From contig NZ_JADBEG010000001.1 of NCBI RefSeq assembly GCF_014873755.1, positions 4,218,501 to 4,282,500 on the forward strand: a DNA stretch of 64,000 bases. The letters run 5' to 3'. Below, in pieces: positions 24,708 through 33,351 of the stretch. Every line of letters starts with the position of its first letter. The first letter of the stretch is position 1. Source of the DNA: Amycolatopsis lexingtonensis. Its GTDB lineage: Bacteria > Actinomycetota > Actinomycetes > Mycobacteriales > Pseudonocardiaceae. A program made the position numbers and the translations under genes. The notes beneath the pieces are model-generated. The model did not search any database. It was given only the letters and a program-made list of their open reading frames with translations, and was not told the origin of the DNA.

Positions 24708-26939
24708 GTGACCATCGGCACCACTGTGCTCGGCTACCCCCGGATCGGCCCGGACCGGGAGCTCAAACGCGCCCTCGAGCGCTACTGGGCGGGCAAGATC
24801 GACGAAGCCGCGTTGCTCGCCACCGGGCGTGACCTGCGGGAACGGACCTGGCGCGAACTGCGCGACGCCGGGCTGGATTCGGTCCCGTCCAACACGTTCT
24901 CGCACTACGACCACGTGCTCGACACCGCCGCGCTGTTCGGCGCGCTGCCCGCCCGGCCGGGTCTTTCGCCGCTCGACACGTACTTCGCCGCCGCGCGGGG
25001 TGTCCAGGACGCGCCGGCGCTGGAAATGACCAAGTGGTTCGACACGAACTACCACTACATCGTCCCCGAACTGGGCCCGGACACCGAATTCACGCTCGCC
25101 GGGACCAAGCCGCTCGACGAGTACCGGGAGGCCCGCGCCCTCGGCATCGAGACGCGGCCGGTGCTGCTCGGCCCGGTCACGTTCCTGCTGCTGTGCAAGG
25201 GCACCGCCGGGTTCGCCCCGCTGGAACTGCTCGACACGCTGCTCCCCCGCTACTCCGATCTGCTGGCGAAGCTGCACGACGAGGGCGCGGAATGGGTCCA
25301 GCTCGACGAGCCCGCGTTCGCCGCCGACCGCACCGAAGCCGAGCTGAACGCGCTGATCCGCGCGTACCACTGGCTCGGGAAGGCGACGGCGCGGCCGAAG
25401 CTGCTGGTGGCCGGGTACTTCGGCGGGCTGGGCCGCGGGCTCGGGGTGCTGGCCCGCGCGCCGATCGACGCGCTCGCCGTCGACCTGGTCACCGACGAGT
25501 CCTTTGTGGACACCGTAGCGGCCGAACCGGCGTTGCGGGACAAGGAGGTCGTGGCCGGGGTCGTCGACGGGCGCAACGTCTGGCGGACCGACCCGCACCG
25601 GGCGCTGAGCAAGGCCGCGACGCTGCTGGGCGTCGCGAAGTCCGTGAGCGTCTCGACGTCGTGCTCGCTGCTGCACGTGCCCTACGACGTCTCGCGCGAG
25701 GATCTGCACCCGCGGCTGAAGAGCTGGCTCGCGTTCGCGCGGCAGAAGGTCGACGAAGTCGTGCTGCTCGGCCGCGCGCTGCGGGGCGGATCCCCGGACC
25801 TGGCCGCGGCGCGGGCGGCGGTCGCGGACCGGGCGGCGGCGGCCGATCCGGGCGTCCGGGCGCGGCTGGCCACGCTCGAGGCGGACTCCCGGGCGCCGTA
25901 CGAACAGCGTGCCGCCGCCCAGCAGGCCGCGCTCGGGCTGCCGCCGCTGCCGACCACGACGATCGGCTCGTTCCCGCAGACCGCGGACGTGCGCCGGGCG
26001 CGGGCGGCGCACCGGGCGGGGACGCTCGACGACGCCGGGTACGACGCCGCGATGCGCCGCGAAGTCGAGCGGGTCGTCCGGCTGCAGGAGGACCTCGGGC
26101 TGGACGTGCTGGTGCACGGCGAGCCGGAGCGCAACGACATGGTGCAGTACTTCGCCGAGCAGCTGAGCGGGTTCGCCGCGACCGCGCACGGCTGGGTGCA
26201 GTCGTACGGCTCCCGCTGCGTCCGCCCGCCGATCCTCCACGGCGACGTCTCGCGGCCGGCGCCGATGACTGTCGCGTGGGCCCGGTACGCGCAGAGCCTG
26301 ACGCGCAAGCCGGTCAAGGGGATGCTGACCGGCCCGGTGACGATCCTGGCGTGGTCGTTCGTCCGCGACGACCAGCCCCTGCCCGAGACGGCGCGGCAGG
26401 TGGCGCTGGCGATCCGCGACGAGGTCCGCGACCTGGAGGCGGCGGGCATCCGGATCGTCCAGGTCGACGAGCCGGCGTTGCGGGAACTGCTGCCGCTGTG
26501 GCGTTCCGCGCACGCCGCCTACTTCGAGTGGGCGGTGTCGGCGTTCCGGCTGGCGACGTCGGGGATCGCGGACACGACCCAGATCCACACGCACATGTGC
26601 TACTCGGAGTTCGGCGAGGTCCTGCCGGCGATCGACGCGCTGGACGCGGACGTGACGTCGATCGAGGCGGCGCGCTCGAAGATGGAGGTGCTGACCGACC
26701 TCGCCGCGGCCGGCTTCACCCGCGGCGTCGGCCCTGGCGTGTACGACATCCACTCGCCGCGGGTGCCGTCGGTGGCCGAAGTCGCTGCTTCCCTGCGGAC
26801 GGCGGTGGGTGCGGTGCCGCCTTCGCGGGTGTGGGTGAACCCGGACTGCGGCCTGAAGACGCGCGGCTACGCGGAGGTGGAACCAGCGCTACGCAACCTG
26901 GTCACGGCGGCGACCCAGGTGCGAGCCGAGCACCCCTGA
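24708..26939 (+). CDS. metE: Cobalamin-independent methionine synthase
   Basis: A 743-residue enzyme transferring the methyl group of methyltetrahydrofolate polyglutamate to homocysteine. The N-terminal half starts [20 protein letters not shown]. The C-terminal half holds the zinc site: His629 and Cys631 ([10 protein letters not shown]) and Cys714 (NPDCGLKTR); GSFPQT marks the start of the catalytic barrel. The GTG start at 24708 follows GAGGAGAG. It is controlled by the cobalamin riboswitch, so a B12-dependent MetH is expected elsewhere in the genome. Confidence 0.95.
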   Translation: MTIGTTVLGYPRIGPDRELKRALERYWAGKIDEAALLATGRDLRERTWRELRDAGLDSVPSNTFSHYDHVLDTAALFGALPARPGLSPLDTYFAAARGVQDAPALEMTKWFDTNYHYIVPELGPDTEFTLAGTKPLDEYREARALGIETRPVLLGPVTFLLLCKGTAGFAPLELLDTLLPRYSDLLAKLHDEGAEWVQLDEPAFAADRTEAELNALIRAYHWLGKATARPKLLVAGYFGGLGRGLGVLARAPIDALAVDLVTDESFVDTVAAEPALRDKEVVAGVVDGRNVWRTDPHRALSKAATLLGVAKSVSVSTSCSLLHVPYDVSREDLHPRLKSWLAFARQKVDEVVLLGRALRGGSPDLAAARAAVADRAAAADPGVRARLATLEADSRAPYEQRAAAQQAALGLPPLPTTTIGSFPQTADVRRARAAHRAGTLDDAGYDAAMRREVERVVRLQEDLGLDVLVHGEPERNDMVQYFAEQLSGFAATAHGWVQSYGSRCVRPPILHGDVSRPAPMTVAWARYAQSLTRKPVKGMLTGPVTILAWSFVRDDQPLPETARQVALAIRDEVRDLEAAGIRIVQVDEPALRELLPLWRSAHAAYFEWAVSAFRLATSGIADTTQIHTHMCYSEFGEVLPAIDALDADVTSIEAARSKMEVLTDLAAAGFTRGVGPGVYDIHSPRVPSVAEVAASLRTAVGAVPPSRVWVNPDCGLKTRGYAEVEPALRNLVTAATQVRAEHP

Positions 26940-27000
26940 CGGGCTGCGCCCCCCGGTCGCCACTTTAGCCGCGGCCCCCGACAATCCCCGGTCGCGAAGT

Positions 27001-27051
27001 CCGTGAATGCCACATTGAGGGACGCTAGGTCTCTCAATGTGGCATTCACGG
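27001..27051. repeat. 51-bp intergenic palindrome (type B)
   Basis: CCGTGAATGCCACATTGAG and its complement form 19-bp arms, extended to 23 bp with one mismatch around the centre GCTAG. It lies between the metE stop and the 3' end of the pyridoxamine oxidase-like gene (convergent), so it could also terminate both transcripts. It shares the CCGTGAA-GCC outer sequence with the palindrome at 46535. The remainder of 26940-27054 is unremarkable. Confidence 0.85.
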
Positions 27052-27054
27052 CTT

Positions 27055-27459
27055 TCAGTAGGCGTAGCGGCGGACCTTCTCCGGGTGCAGGACCAGCCGG
27101 AGCTGGTCCGTGGACAGGATTTCCTTCAGGTCCGCGGCGCGGGCGGGGTCGTCCAGGTTCCAGTAGCGGGACGCCAGGCGCTCGGCGAGGTCGTGGGCGC
27201 CGTCCGGCTCCAGGGAAACCCCGCCCGCGACCGAAATCCACCGTTCGCGCTCGCCCACCGGGGCCGCCACGACGATCGACGCGTGCGGGTCGCGGCGGAG
27301 GCGGCGGACCTTGGCTGCGTCCGGTTCGGAGAACAGCTGCAGCGTGCCTTCCGGGGTGGCCTCGAACCAGACCGGACGCGGCTGGCCGCCCGCCACCGTC
27401 AGGAAGCCGTGCAGCGGGCGGCGGAGGAACTCGAGGTCGGCAGGGGTCAGTGTGTCCAT
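27055..27459 (-). CDS. PPOX-class split-barrel flavin/F420 protein
   Basis: A 134-residue protein of the pyridoxamine 5'-phosphate oxidase-like fold: LEFLRRPLHGFLTVAGGQPRPVWFEATPEGTLQLFSEPDAAKVRRLRRDP is the usual N-terminal barrel with the KVRRLRRDP cofactor-binding turn, and ERWISVAGGVSLEPDG follows. In actinobacteria such proteins bind FMN or F420; which one is used here cannot be told. Length is normal. It is divergent from an AraC-type regulator across a 75-bp region with a perfect inverted repeat and is probably that regulator's target. Confidence 0.8.
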   Translation of the reverse strand: MDTLTPADLEFLRRPLHGFLTVAGGQPRPVWFEATPEGTLQLFSEPDAAKVRRLRRDPHASIVVAAPVGERERWISVAGGVSLEPDGAHDLAERLASRYWNLDDPARAADLKEILSTDQLRLVLHPEKVRRYAY

Positions 27460-27480
27460 GTCCCCGATTCAACCCGCCCG

Positions 27481-27533
27481 CCTCGGACGATCCCATGGGT
27501 GAAAAGCCGGACCACCTGTGCGATCGTCCGAGG
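27481..27533. promoter_or_regulatory. Perfect 12-bp inverted repeat between PPOX and AraC genes
   Basis: CCTCGGACGATC (27481-27492) and GATCGTCCGAGG (27522-27533) are exact complements, 29 bases apart, filling the divergent promoter region. The right arm ends one base before the GTG of the AraC-type gene. Likely an operator bound by the AraC protein, acting on itself and on the PPOX gene. Confidence 0.6.
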
Positions 27534-27534
27534 G

Positions 27535-28515
27535 GTGGACGTACTGGGTGACCTCTTCCGCGACGTACGGGCGCACGGCTCGCTGTTCGGCAGCTCCGCC
27601 CTGTCGCCGCCCTGGTGCCTGCGCTTCGTCGACGGGGCGCCGCTGACCCTCTGCACCGTCCTGGACGGCGCCGGCTGGATCGTGCCCGAAGGAGCCCCAC
27701 CTGAGCCGCTGCGGGCCTACGAGACCGTCGTCGTGCGCGGGCCCGGGACCTTCAGCTTCGTCGACGAGGTCGGCACGCGCGCCGAGCCCGTCGACTGCGG
27801 GGAGTTCTGCGCCGTGCCCGAGCTGGGCGGCACGCGGCACCGGCGGGGCTGGTACGAGCCCGGCGACGGCGGCACCACCCTGATCGTCGGCGCCTACCCG
27901 GCCGGCGGGGAGATCAGCCGACCGCTGCTGGACGCGCTGCCCGTCGTGCTCCGCGTGGACGGCGGGGGCACCGGGGACGCCGTCCTGGACCACCTCGCCG
28001 CCGAGGTCGCCGCCGACACGCCGGGCCAGCAGGTCGTGCTCGACCGGCTGCTCGACTGGATGCTCGTCTGCACGCTGCGCGAGTGGTTCGACCGGCCCGG
28101 CGGCGAGCCTCCGGCGTGGTGGACCGCGCAGCGCGACCCCGTCGTCGGCCACGCGCTGCGGCTGCTGCACGACGAGCCCGCGGCGCCGTGGACGGTCGGT
28201 GCGCTGGCCCGCCGCGCCAGGGTTTCGCGGTCGACGCTCGCCAAGCGCTTCGCCGACCTGGTGGGCGAACCGCCGCTGACCTACCTCACCCGCCGCCGCA
28301 TGGCGCTCGCCGCGGACCTGCTGACCCAGCGGGCCACCGCCACCGTCTCGGAAGTCGCCCGCAGCGTCGGGTATGCCGATCCCTTCGCGTTCAGCGCGGC
28401 GTTCAAGCGGGTCCGCGGCGTCAACCCGAGCGAGTTCCGCAAGCCCCGACCACCCGAAAGGACGGCCACCCAGGTGTTGTCAGACCGTCAACAAGGGTGC
28501 ATCGTGGAGGGGTAG
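27535..28515 (+). CDS. AraC family regulator with cupin sensor domain
   Basis: A 326-residue regulator. The N-terminal about 190 residues resemble the AraC cupin_6 sensor (VLGDLFRDVRAHGSLFGSS...LRFVDGAPLTLCTVL), and the C-terminal about 100 residues hold the two HTH motifs (WTVGALARRARVSRSTLAKRFADLVGEPPLTYLTRRRMALAADLL and VSEVARSVGYADPFAFSAAFKRVRGVNPSEFR). The GTG at 27535 is the only reasonable start. It is followed 17 bp later by a P450 gene in the same direction, which may be co-transcribed. Confidence 0.85.
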   Translation: MDVLGDLFRDVRAHGSLFGSSALSPPWCLRFVDGAPLTLCTVLDGAGWIVPEGAPPEPLRAYETVVVRGPGTFSFVDEVGTRAEPVDCGEFCAVPELGGTRHRRGWYEPGDGGTTLIVGAYPAGGEISRPLLDALPVVLRVDGGGTGDAVLDHLAAEVAADTPGQQVVLDRLLDWMLVCTLREWFDRPGGEPPAWWTAQRDPVVGHALRLLHDEPAAPWTVGALARRARVSRSTLAKRFADLVGEPPLTYLTRRRMALAADLLTQRATATVSEVARSVGYADPFAFSAAFKRVRGVNPSEFRKPRPPERTATQVLSDRQQGCIVEG

Positions 28516-28532
28516 CCGATCTCAGCGGGGAG

Positions 28533-29993
28533 ATGGTCACTTTGCCGGGCACCGTGAGCCGAGCCACCGAAGCACTGCGTGAACGGGTGCCGCCCTTGAC
28601 GGCGTTCCCGCTCCCCCGCGGGGTCGACGAGCGCTGGCTGCGGTCGCGCTGGCCGGTCAAGGAACTCGCGACGCCGCCCGCGGGCAGCGGCCTCAAGCCG
28701 GTGCTCGGCGACGAAGGCCCGCCGGTGGTCGGGCACATGCTCGAGATGATGCGCTTCGGCCCCGCGTTCGGCCTCCGCCGCCACGAGCTCTACGGCCCGG
28801 TCTCCTGGACCGCGGGCTTCGGGCGCCGGATCGTCGCGCTCTCCGGGCCGGAGGCGACGCAGATCGCGCTCGTCAACAAGGACAAGGCGTTCTCTCAAGA
28901 GGGCTGGAAGTTCTTCATCGAGAAGTTCTTCGAGCGCGGCCTGATGCTGATGGACTTCGGCGAGCACCACCTGCACCGCCGGATCATGCAGGAGGCCTTC
29001 ACCCGGCAGCGGCTGACCGGCTACGTCAACGAGATGGGCCCCGCGCTGCGCGAAGGCGTCACGGGCTGGGAATCGAGCGGGCGCCCGCGGCTGTACTGGG
29101 CGCTCAAGCAGCTGACCCTCGACGTCGCGACGCGCGTGTTCATGGGCATGCGCAGCGGCGCCGACGCGCACCGGATCAACCGCGCGTTCGTCAACTCCGT
29201 GCGCGCCGGCACCGCGTTCGTGCGCTTCCCGGTGCCGGGCGGGCGCTGGTCGGCCGGCCTGCACGGGCGGCGCCTCCTCGAGCGTTACTTCGGCGAGAAC
29301 CTCCCCGCCAAGCGGGCTTCCGACGGCGACGACCTGTTCTCCGCGCTCTGCCACGCCACCACCGAGGACGGCGACCGGTTCACCGACACCGACATCGTCA
29401 ACCACATGATCTTCCTGATGATGGCCGCGCACGACACGACGACCATCACCAGCAGCGCCATGGCCTACTACCTGGCCAAGTACCCGGAGTGGCAGGAGCG
29501 CGCCCGCGCGGAGTCGCTGGCGCTCGGCGACGACGTCCTGGACATCGACGCCGTCGAAAAGCTCGAAACGCTCGACCTGGTCATGAAGGAGGCGCTGCGG
29601 CTGGTCGCGCCGGTGCCGTCGCTGACCCGCCAGACGGTCAAGGACACCGAGGTGCTCGGGCACTACATCCCGGCGAACACGCTGGTCGGCGTGTCGCCCA
29701 CGGTCAACCACTTCACGCCGGAGTGCTGGACGAACCCCTTCGACTTCGACCCGGAACGGTTCGCCGAGCCGCGGCGCGAGGACAAATCGCACCGGATGGC
29801 GTGGATGCCCTTCGGCGGCGGCGCGCACAAGTGCATCGGCCTCCACTTCGGCGGGCTCGAGGTCAAGTTGCTGATGCACGAGATGCTGCGCGCCTACCGC
29901 TGGTCGGTTCCGGAGAGTTACACCGCGAAGTGGGACTACGTCTCGCTACCGGTCCCGGCGGACGGTCTGCCGGTGCGGCTGAGCCCTCGCTGA
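28533..29993 (+). CDS. Cytochrome P450
   Basis: A 486-residue soluble P450 monooxygenase. MAAHDTTTITSS is the I-helix oxygen-activation motif, KEALR the ExxR motif, FDFDPERF the PERF-type motif, and FGGGAHKCIGLHFG the haem-binding loop with the proximal Cys. No membrane anchor. It is longer at the N-terminus than most bacterial P450s and in that respect resembles CYP51- and CYP110-like groups; substrate unknown. The start is uncertain: GGGGAG touches the ATG at 28533, whereas an in-frame TTG at 28542 would have ideal spacing. Confidence 0.9.
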   Translation: MVTLPGTVSRATEALRERVPPLTAFPLPRGVDERWLRSRWPVKELATPPAGSGLKPVLGDEGPPVVGHMLEMMRFGPAFGLRRHELYGPVSWTAGFGRRIVALSGPEATQIALVNKDKAFSQEGWKFFIEKFFERGLMLMDFGEHHLHRRIMQEAFTRQRLTGYVNEMGPALREGVTGWESSGRPRLYWALKQLTLDVATRVFMGMRSGADAHRINRAFVNSVRAGTAFVRFPVPGGRWSAGLHGRRLLERYFGENLPAKRASDGDDLFSALCHATTEDGDRFTDTDIVNHMIFLMMAAHDTTTITSSAMAYYLAKYPEWQERARAESLALGDDVLDIDAVEKLETLDLVMKEALRLVAPVPSLTRQTVKDTEVLGHYIPANTLVGVSPTVNHFTPECWTNPFDFDPERFAEPRREDKSHRMAWMPFGGGAHKCIGLHFGGLEVKLLMHEMLRAYRWSVPESYTAKWDYVSLPVPADGLPVRLSPR

Positions 29994-30131
29994 CGCGGGC
30001 GCCGTCTACCACGGCATACAGGCCGTGACAAGATGTCACCTCATGTGGACAGCCGTTCACTCGTTCAGCCGGTAGACACCCCGTTACCCGCATGATGGCG
30101 TGGCATCGGTCACGGGCGAGGGGTACCTGGT

Positions 30132-32045
30132 GTGGTTGTGGAACCCCTGGCACCGCGGCTGAACTGGCCTGACCTGCGCGTGAAGAGGTGGAGTGTGCCT
30201 GAGCCCGGTCCCGCGCCAGGACTGCTGGACGTGGCGCGCCGGTGGGCGGCGACGTTGGCCGACACCAAAGGAGTAACACTTCCCCCGGAGGAGCTCGAAC
30301 CGCTCCTGCTGGAAGTCGCGAACGAGGCGGCCGACCACGCCGGCTCCCGGCACGACGGCGCGCTGCTGCGGTTCTCCGCGCTCTACGCCGCGTCGCCGAT
30401 GGGGATCGCGCTGGCCGACCCGGACGGCGACATCGTCGAGGCCAACCTCGCGCTCGGCCAGCTGCTCGGCTGCTCGCCGGAGAAGCTGCGGGGCAGGCAC
30501 CTCACGGACCTCGGCTCGACCGACCACGACGTCTCGCGGCTCAAGGCCGGGCTGGAGCAGGTGCGCACCGCGCGCGAGCGGTACCAGGAGCGGATGCTGC
30601 TCGACCACGCCGAAGACGGGCAGCTCTGGACCGACGTCACGCTCGCCCGGCTGCCCGGGGACAAGCCGGGGTCGGTCTACCCGGTGCTGATGGTGTCCGA
30701 CGCGAACGAGCTGCACCTGCTGCAGGAACGGCTGCTGCACCAGAACGTGCACGACCCGCTGACCGGGCTGCCGAACGCGTCGTCGTTCACCACCAAGCTG
30801 GAAGCCGCGCTCGGGGCCGGCGCCCGCGACGACATCGCGCTGATCTACCTCGACGTCGACGGCTTCAAGGTGATCAACGACGGCCTCGGCGCCGGCGTCG
30901 GCGACCAGGTGCTGCGCGGGGTGGCGGGCAAGCTGTCGGCGGTGTTCACCGGGCACCACGACGGGTTCGTCGCGCGGCTGTCCGGCGACGGCTTCGCGGT
31001 GCTGCTGCGGGGCGAGCTCTCCGCCACCGAGGTCGTGGGCCTGGTCGAGCGCGCGCTGGAGGACCTCAACGAGCCGATCTACCTGGGCGGGCACGGCATC
31101 GGCGTCAGCGCGAGCGCGGGCATCGTGGTGCGCGCGGCCGTCGAGGGCGGCGCGGCCGAGCTGCTGCGGGCGGCGGAAATCGCGCTGCACCGGGCCAAGG
31201 AGGCCGGCAAGGCGCAGTGGATGCTGTTCGACCCGGAGCTGGACGCCCGCGACCGCGGCCGCTACCAGCTCGGCGCGGTGATCGCCGGCGCGCTGGAGAA
31301 CGGCGAGTTCTCACTCGTCTACCAGCCGACGGTCCGGCTCGCCCGCACCGAGGAGCTCGCCGCCGTCAACGCGGGGCTGCGGTGGAACCACCCGGAGAAG
31401 GGCGAGCTGAGCTCCGACGAGTTCTACCCGCTGGCCCAGACGACGGGCATGACGGTGCCGCTGGGCCGCTGGCTCCTGGCCGAGTCCCTGGCGGCGACGG
31501 CCCGCTGGCGCACCCGCTTCGGCGACGCGGCCCCGGACGTCTGCGTCCGCCTCCCGACGCGGCTGGCCATCGACCCGGACCTGGTCCTGCTGGTCAAGGA
31601 GCAGCTGGACAAGCACGAGCTGCCGGCGAAGGCCCTGCGCCTGTGCACCGACCGCGACTCGGTCCTCGACCCGGGCGGCGAGGTCCTGGAGTCGTTCGCG
31701 GTGCTGGCCGACCTCGGCGCGCAGCTGGTCCTGACGATTTCGGGCTCGGCGGACCTGGAGCTGATCCCCCAGCACCGCCTCCCGATCCGCCACGTGATCC
31801 TGTGCGGCCCGGTGGTCGACGCGCTCGACGCGGAGGATCCGGCGGAGGCGGACATCCGGCACCTGACCCAGCTGGTCACCCGTGCCCGCGAGCTGAACCT
31901 GCGGGTGGGCGCTGAGGGCGTCCGCACGCACGAGCAGGCGGCCCGCCTGCGGCAGCTGGGCGTCCTGGCGGCGCGCGGCCCGTTCGTGTCGGACTCGGCG
32001 ACGGGCGACGAGGTCGACGAGCTGATCGCCCGCCACCCCGGCTGA
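30132..32045 (+). CDS. PAS-GGDEF-EAL protein with degenerate catalytic motifs
   Basis: A 637-residue cytoplasmic signalling protein. A PAS domain lies at about 75-190 (LYAASPMGIALADPDGDIVEANLAL), GGDEF at about 200-365 (HDPLTGLPN..., IYLDVDGFKVIND) and EAL at about 375-635. The GGDEF signature is SGDGF (284-288), lacking the catalytic Glu. The EAL signature position reads NAGLRW (413-418) instead of EALLRW, and the DDFGTG loop reads TISGSA. Both activities are probably lost, so it may bind c-di-GMP or act as a partner. An alternative GTG start at 30195 is preceded by GAAGAGG. Confidence 0.88.
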   Translation: MVVEPLAPRLNWPDLRVKRWSVPEPGPAPGLLDVARRWAATLADTKGVTLPPEELEPLLLEVANEAADHAGSRHDGALLRFSALYAASPMGIALADPDGDIVEANLALGQLLGCSPEKLRGRHLTDLGSTDHDVSRLKAGLEQVRTARERYQERMLLDHAEDGQLWTDVTLARLPGDKPGSVYPVLMVSDANELHLLQERLLHQNVHDPLTGLPNASSFTTKLEAALGAGARDDIALIYLDVDGFKVINDGLGAGVGDQVLRGVAGKLSAVFTGHHDGFVARLSGDGFAVLLRGELSATEVVGLVERALEDLNEPIYLGGHGIGVSASAGIVVRAAVEGGAAELLRAAEIALHRAKEAGKAQWMLFDPELDARDRGRYQLGAVIAGALENGEFSLVYQPTVRLARTEELAAVNAGLRWNHPEKGELSSDEFYPLAQTTGMTVPLGRWLLAESLAATARWRTRFGDAAPDVCVRLPTRLAIDPDLVLLVKEQLDKHELPAKALRLCTDRDSVLDPGGEVLESFAVLADLGAQLVLTISGSADLELIPQHRLPIRHVILCGPVVDALDAEDPAEADIRHLTQLVTRARELNLRVGAEGVRTHEQAARLRQLGVLAARGPFVSDSATGDEVDELIARHPG

Positions 32046-32122
32046 GCGCGGACCAAGCCGGTCGCGGGGCGGCTCCGAAGGACCGGCAGGATGGGTTCTG
32101 CCGCCGACGAGAAAGGACGTCC

Positions 32123-32584
32123 ATGGACGCCGGAGACCTCGCCCCCGACTTCACCCTGCCCGACGACCAGGGGGCCGACCGCACGCTGTCGGACTTCCTG
32201 GCCACCGGGCCGGTCGTGCTGTTCTTCTACCCCGCCGCGATGACCGGGGGCTGCACCGCCGAGAGCTGCCACTTCCGCGACCTCGCCGCCGAGTTCGCCG
32301 AGGTCGGCGCGCACCGGATCGGGATCAGCCCGGACGGCGTCACCAAGCAGCGCCAGTTCTCCGAAGCCAACGGCTTCGACTACCCGCTGCTGTCCGATGT
32401 GGACGGCGAGGTCGCGAAGCAGTTCGGCGTCTGGCGGAAACTCCTGCCGCTGCACGCCAAGCGCGTCACCTTCGTGATCGGCGAGGACCGCAAGGTGCTC
32501 GAGAAGATCAAGAGCGAGCTGAACTTCACGGTCCACGCCGACCAGGCGCTCAAGGTGCTGCGGGAGCGGAACAAGGTGTCCTGA
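32123..32584 (+). CDS. Peroxiredoxin, BCP type
   Basis: A 153-residue thiol peroxidase. MDAGDLAPDFTLPDDQG begins the thioredoxin fold; the peroxidatic Cys44 lies in TGGCTAESC (usually TPGCT), with a second Cys at 49, the five-residue spacing of atypical 2-Cys BCP enzymes. It reduces hydroperoxides in the cytoplasm using thioredoxin. GAAAGGA precedes the ATG. The Gly in place of Pro in the active-site motif is unusual but does not remove the catalytic residue. Confidence 0.88.
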   Translation: MDAGDLAPDFTLPDDQGADRTLSDFLATGPVVLFFYPAAMTGGCTAESCHFRDLAAEFAEVGAHRIGISPDGVTKQRQFSEANGFDYPLLSDVDGEVAKQFGVWRKLLPLHAKRVTFVIGEDRKVLEKIKSELNFTVHADQALKVLRERNKVS

Positions 32585-32588
32585 GCGG

Positions 32589-32783
32589 TCAGCGGCGCCA
32601 CCCGCGCGGCGGCCAGCCCGGCGGCCGGCACACACCGGCCGCCGGCCACCCCCGCGGCCGGTCGCGCCGGCGCCGCCCGATCGCGAAGTCGCGGACCTCG
32701 GCACGGTTCCCGCGCCGTTCGGCCCGGCTCGCGACCTCGCGCCGCTCGCACAGCCACCGACCGGTCACATATCCCCAGTTCAC
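32589..32783 (-). CDS. Small Arg/Trp-rich hypothetical protein
   Basis: A 64-residue protein, VNWGYVTGRWLCERREVASRAERR..., very rich in Arg, Gly, Pro and Trp. The GTG at 32783 overlaps the stop of the acetyltransferase gene and is preceded by GGAGGGA at eight bases, which is good evidence that it is translated. No family recognised. It converges on the peroxiredoxin gene. Confidence 0.45.
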   Translation of the reverse strand: MNWGYVTGRWLCERREVASRAERRGNRAEVRDFAIGRRRRDRPRGWPAAGVCRPPGWPPRGWRR

Positions 32784-33319
32784 GGCTTCTCCCTCCGCCA
32801 GACGTGGTTGGTGCCCGCGCACGACGGAGCGAGCGGCTCCTCGACGGGTTCCTCGCGCGCCTTGGTGAAGCCGAGGCGCGCGGGCACCGCTCCACTTCGG
32901 ACGTTCCGCTCGTCGTGCTTGATCTCGACGTAGCCGGCCCCGAGCCGGAACGCCTCCGCCGTCAGGAAACCGGCGGCCCGGGTGATCAGGCCGCGCCCGG
33001 TGTACGGCCGCGCGAGCCAGTACCCGATCTCGACGCCGCCGTCCCGCGCCATGATCCCGATGGCGCCCGCGATGACACCGTCGACGCGGAGGGCGAAGTC
33101 GTGGGTTTCCCCGCTCTCCCAGTTTTCCCTGGTGCGCCGCAGGAACTCGGCGGAGTCGTCGGCCGTGTAGCCGCCGGCCGCCCAGATCATCCACGCGCCG
33201 ATGTGCTCGAGGGACCCGCCGACGGTCGCCGTGAGTTCGGGCCCGTCGGCGAACTGCCAGCGAGCCAAGGTGAATTCGTCCACGCGGTACGACTCGGCCG
33301 GGGTCTCCATGGCTCCCAT
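32780..33319 (-). CDS. GNAT family N-acetyltransferase
   Basis: A 179-residue protein. GVIAGAIGIMARDGGVEIGYWLARPYTGRGLITRAAGFLTAEAF holds the beta4 strand and the acetyl-CoA pyrophosphate loop (PYTGRGLITRA, in place of Q/RxxGxG/A), followed by EIKHDERNVRSGAVPARLGF, the RimJ/RimL-like helix. It probably acetylates a protein N-terminus or a small amine; substrate not known. Two ATGs (33319 and 33310) are possible. Confidence 0.85.
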   Translation of the reverse strand: MGAMETPAESYRVDEFTLARWQFADGPELTATVGGSLEHIGAWMIWAAGGYTADDSAEFLRRTRENWESGETHDFALRVDGVIAGAIGIMARDGGVEIGYWLARPYTGRGLITRAAGFLTAEAFRLGAGYVEIKHDERNVRSGAVPARLGFTKAREEPVEEPLAPSCAGTNHVWRREKP

Positions 33320-33351
33320 GGTGCCCCGGCCGAGGATCGAGCGCGCCCGAA

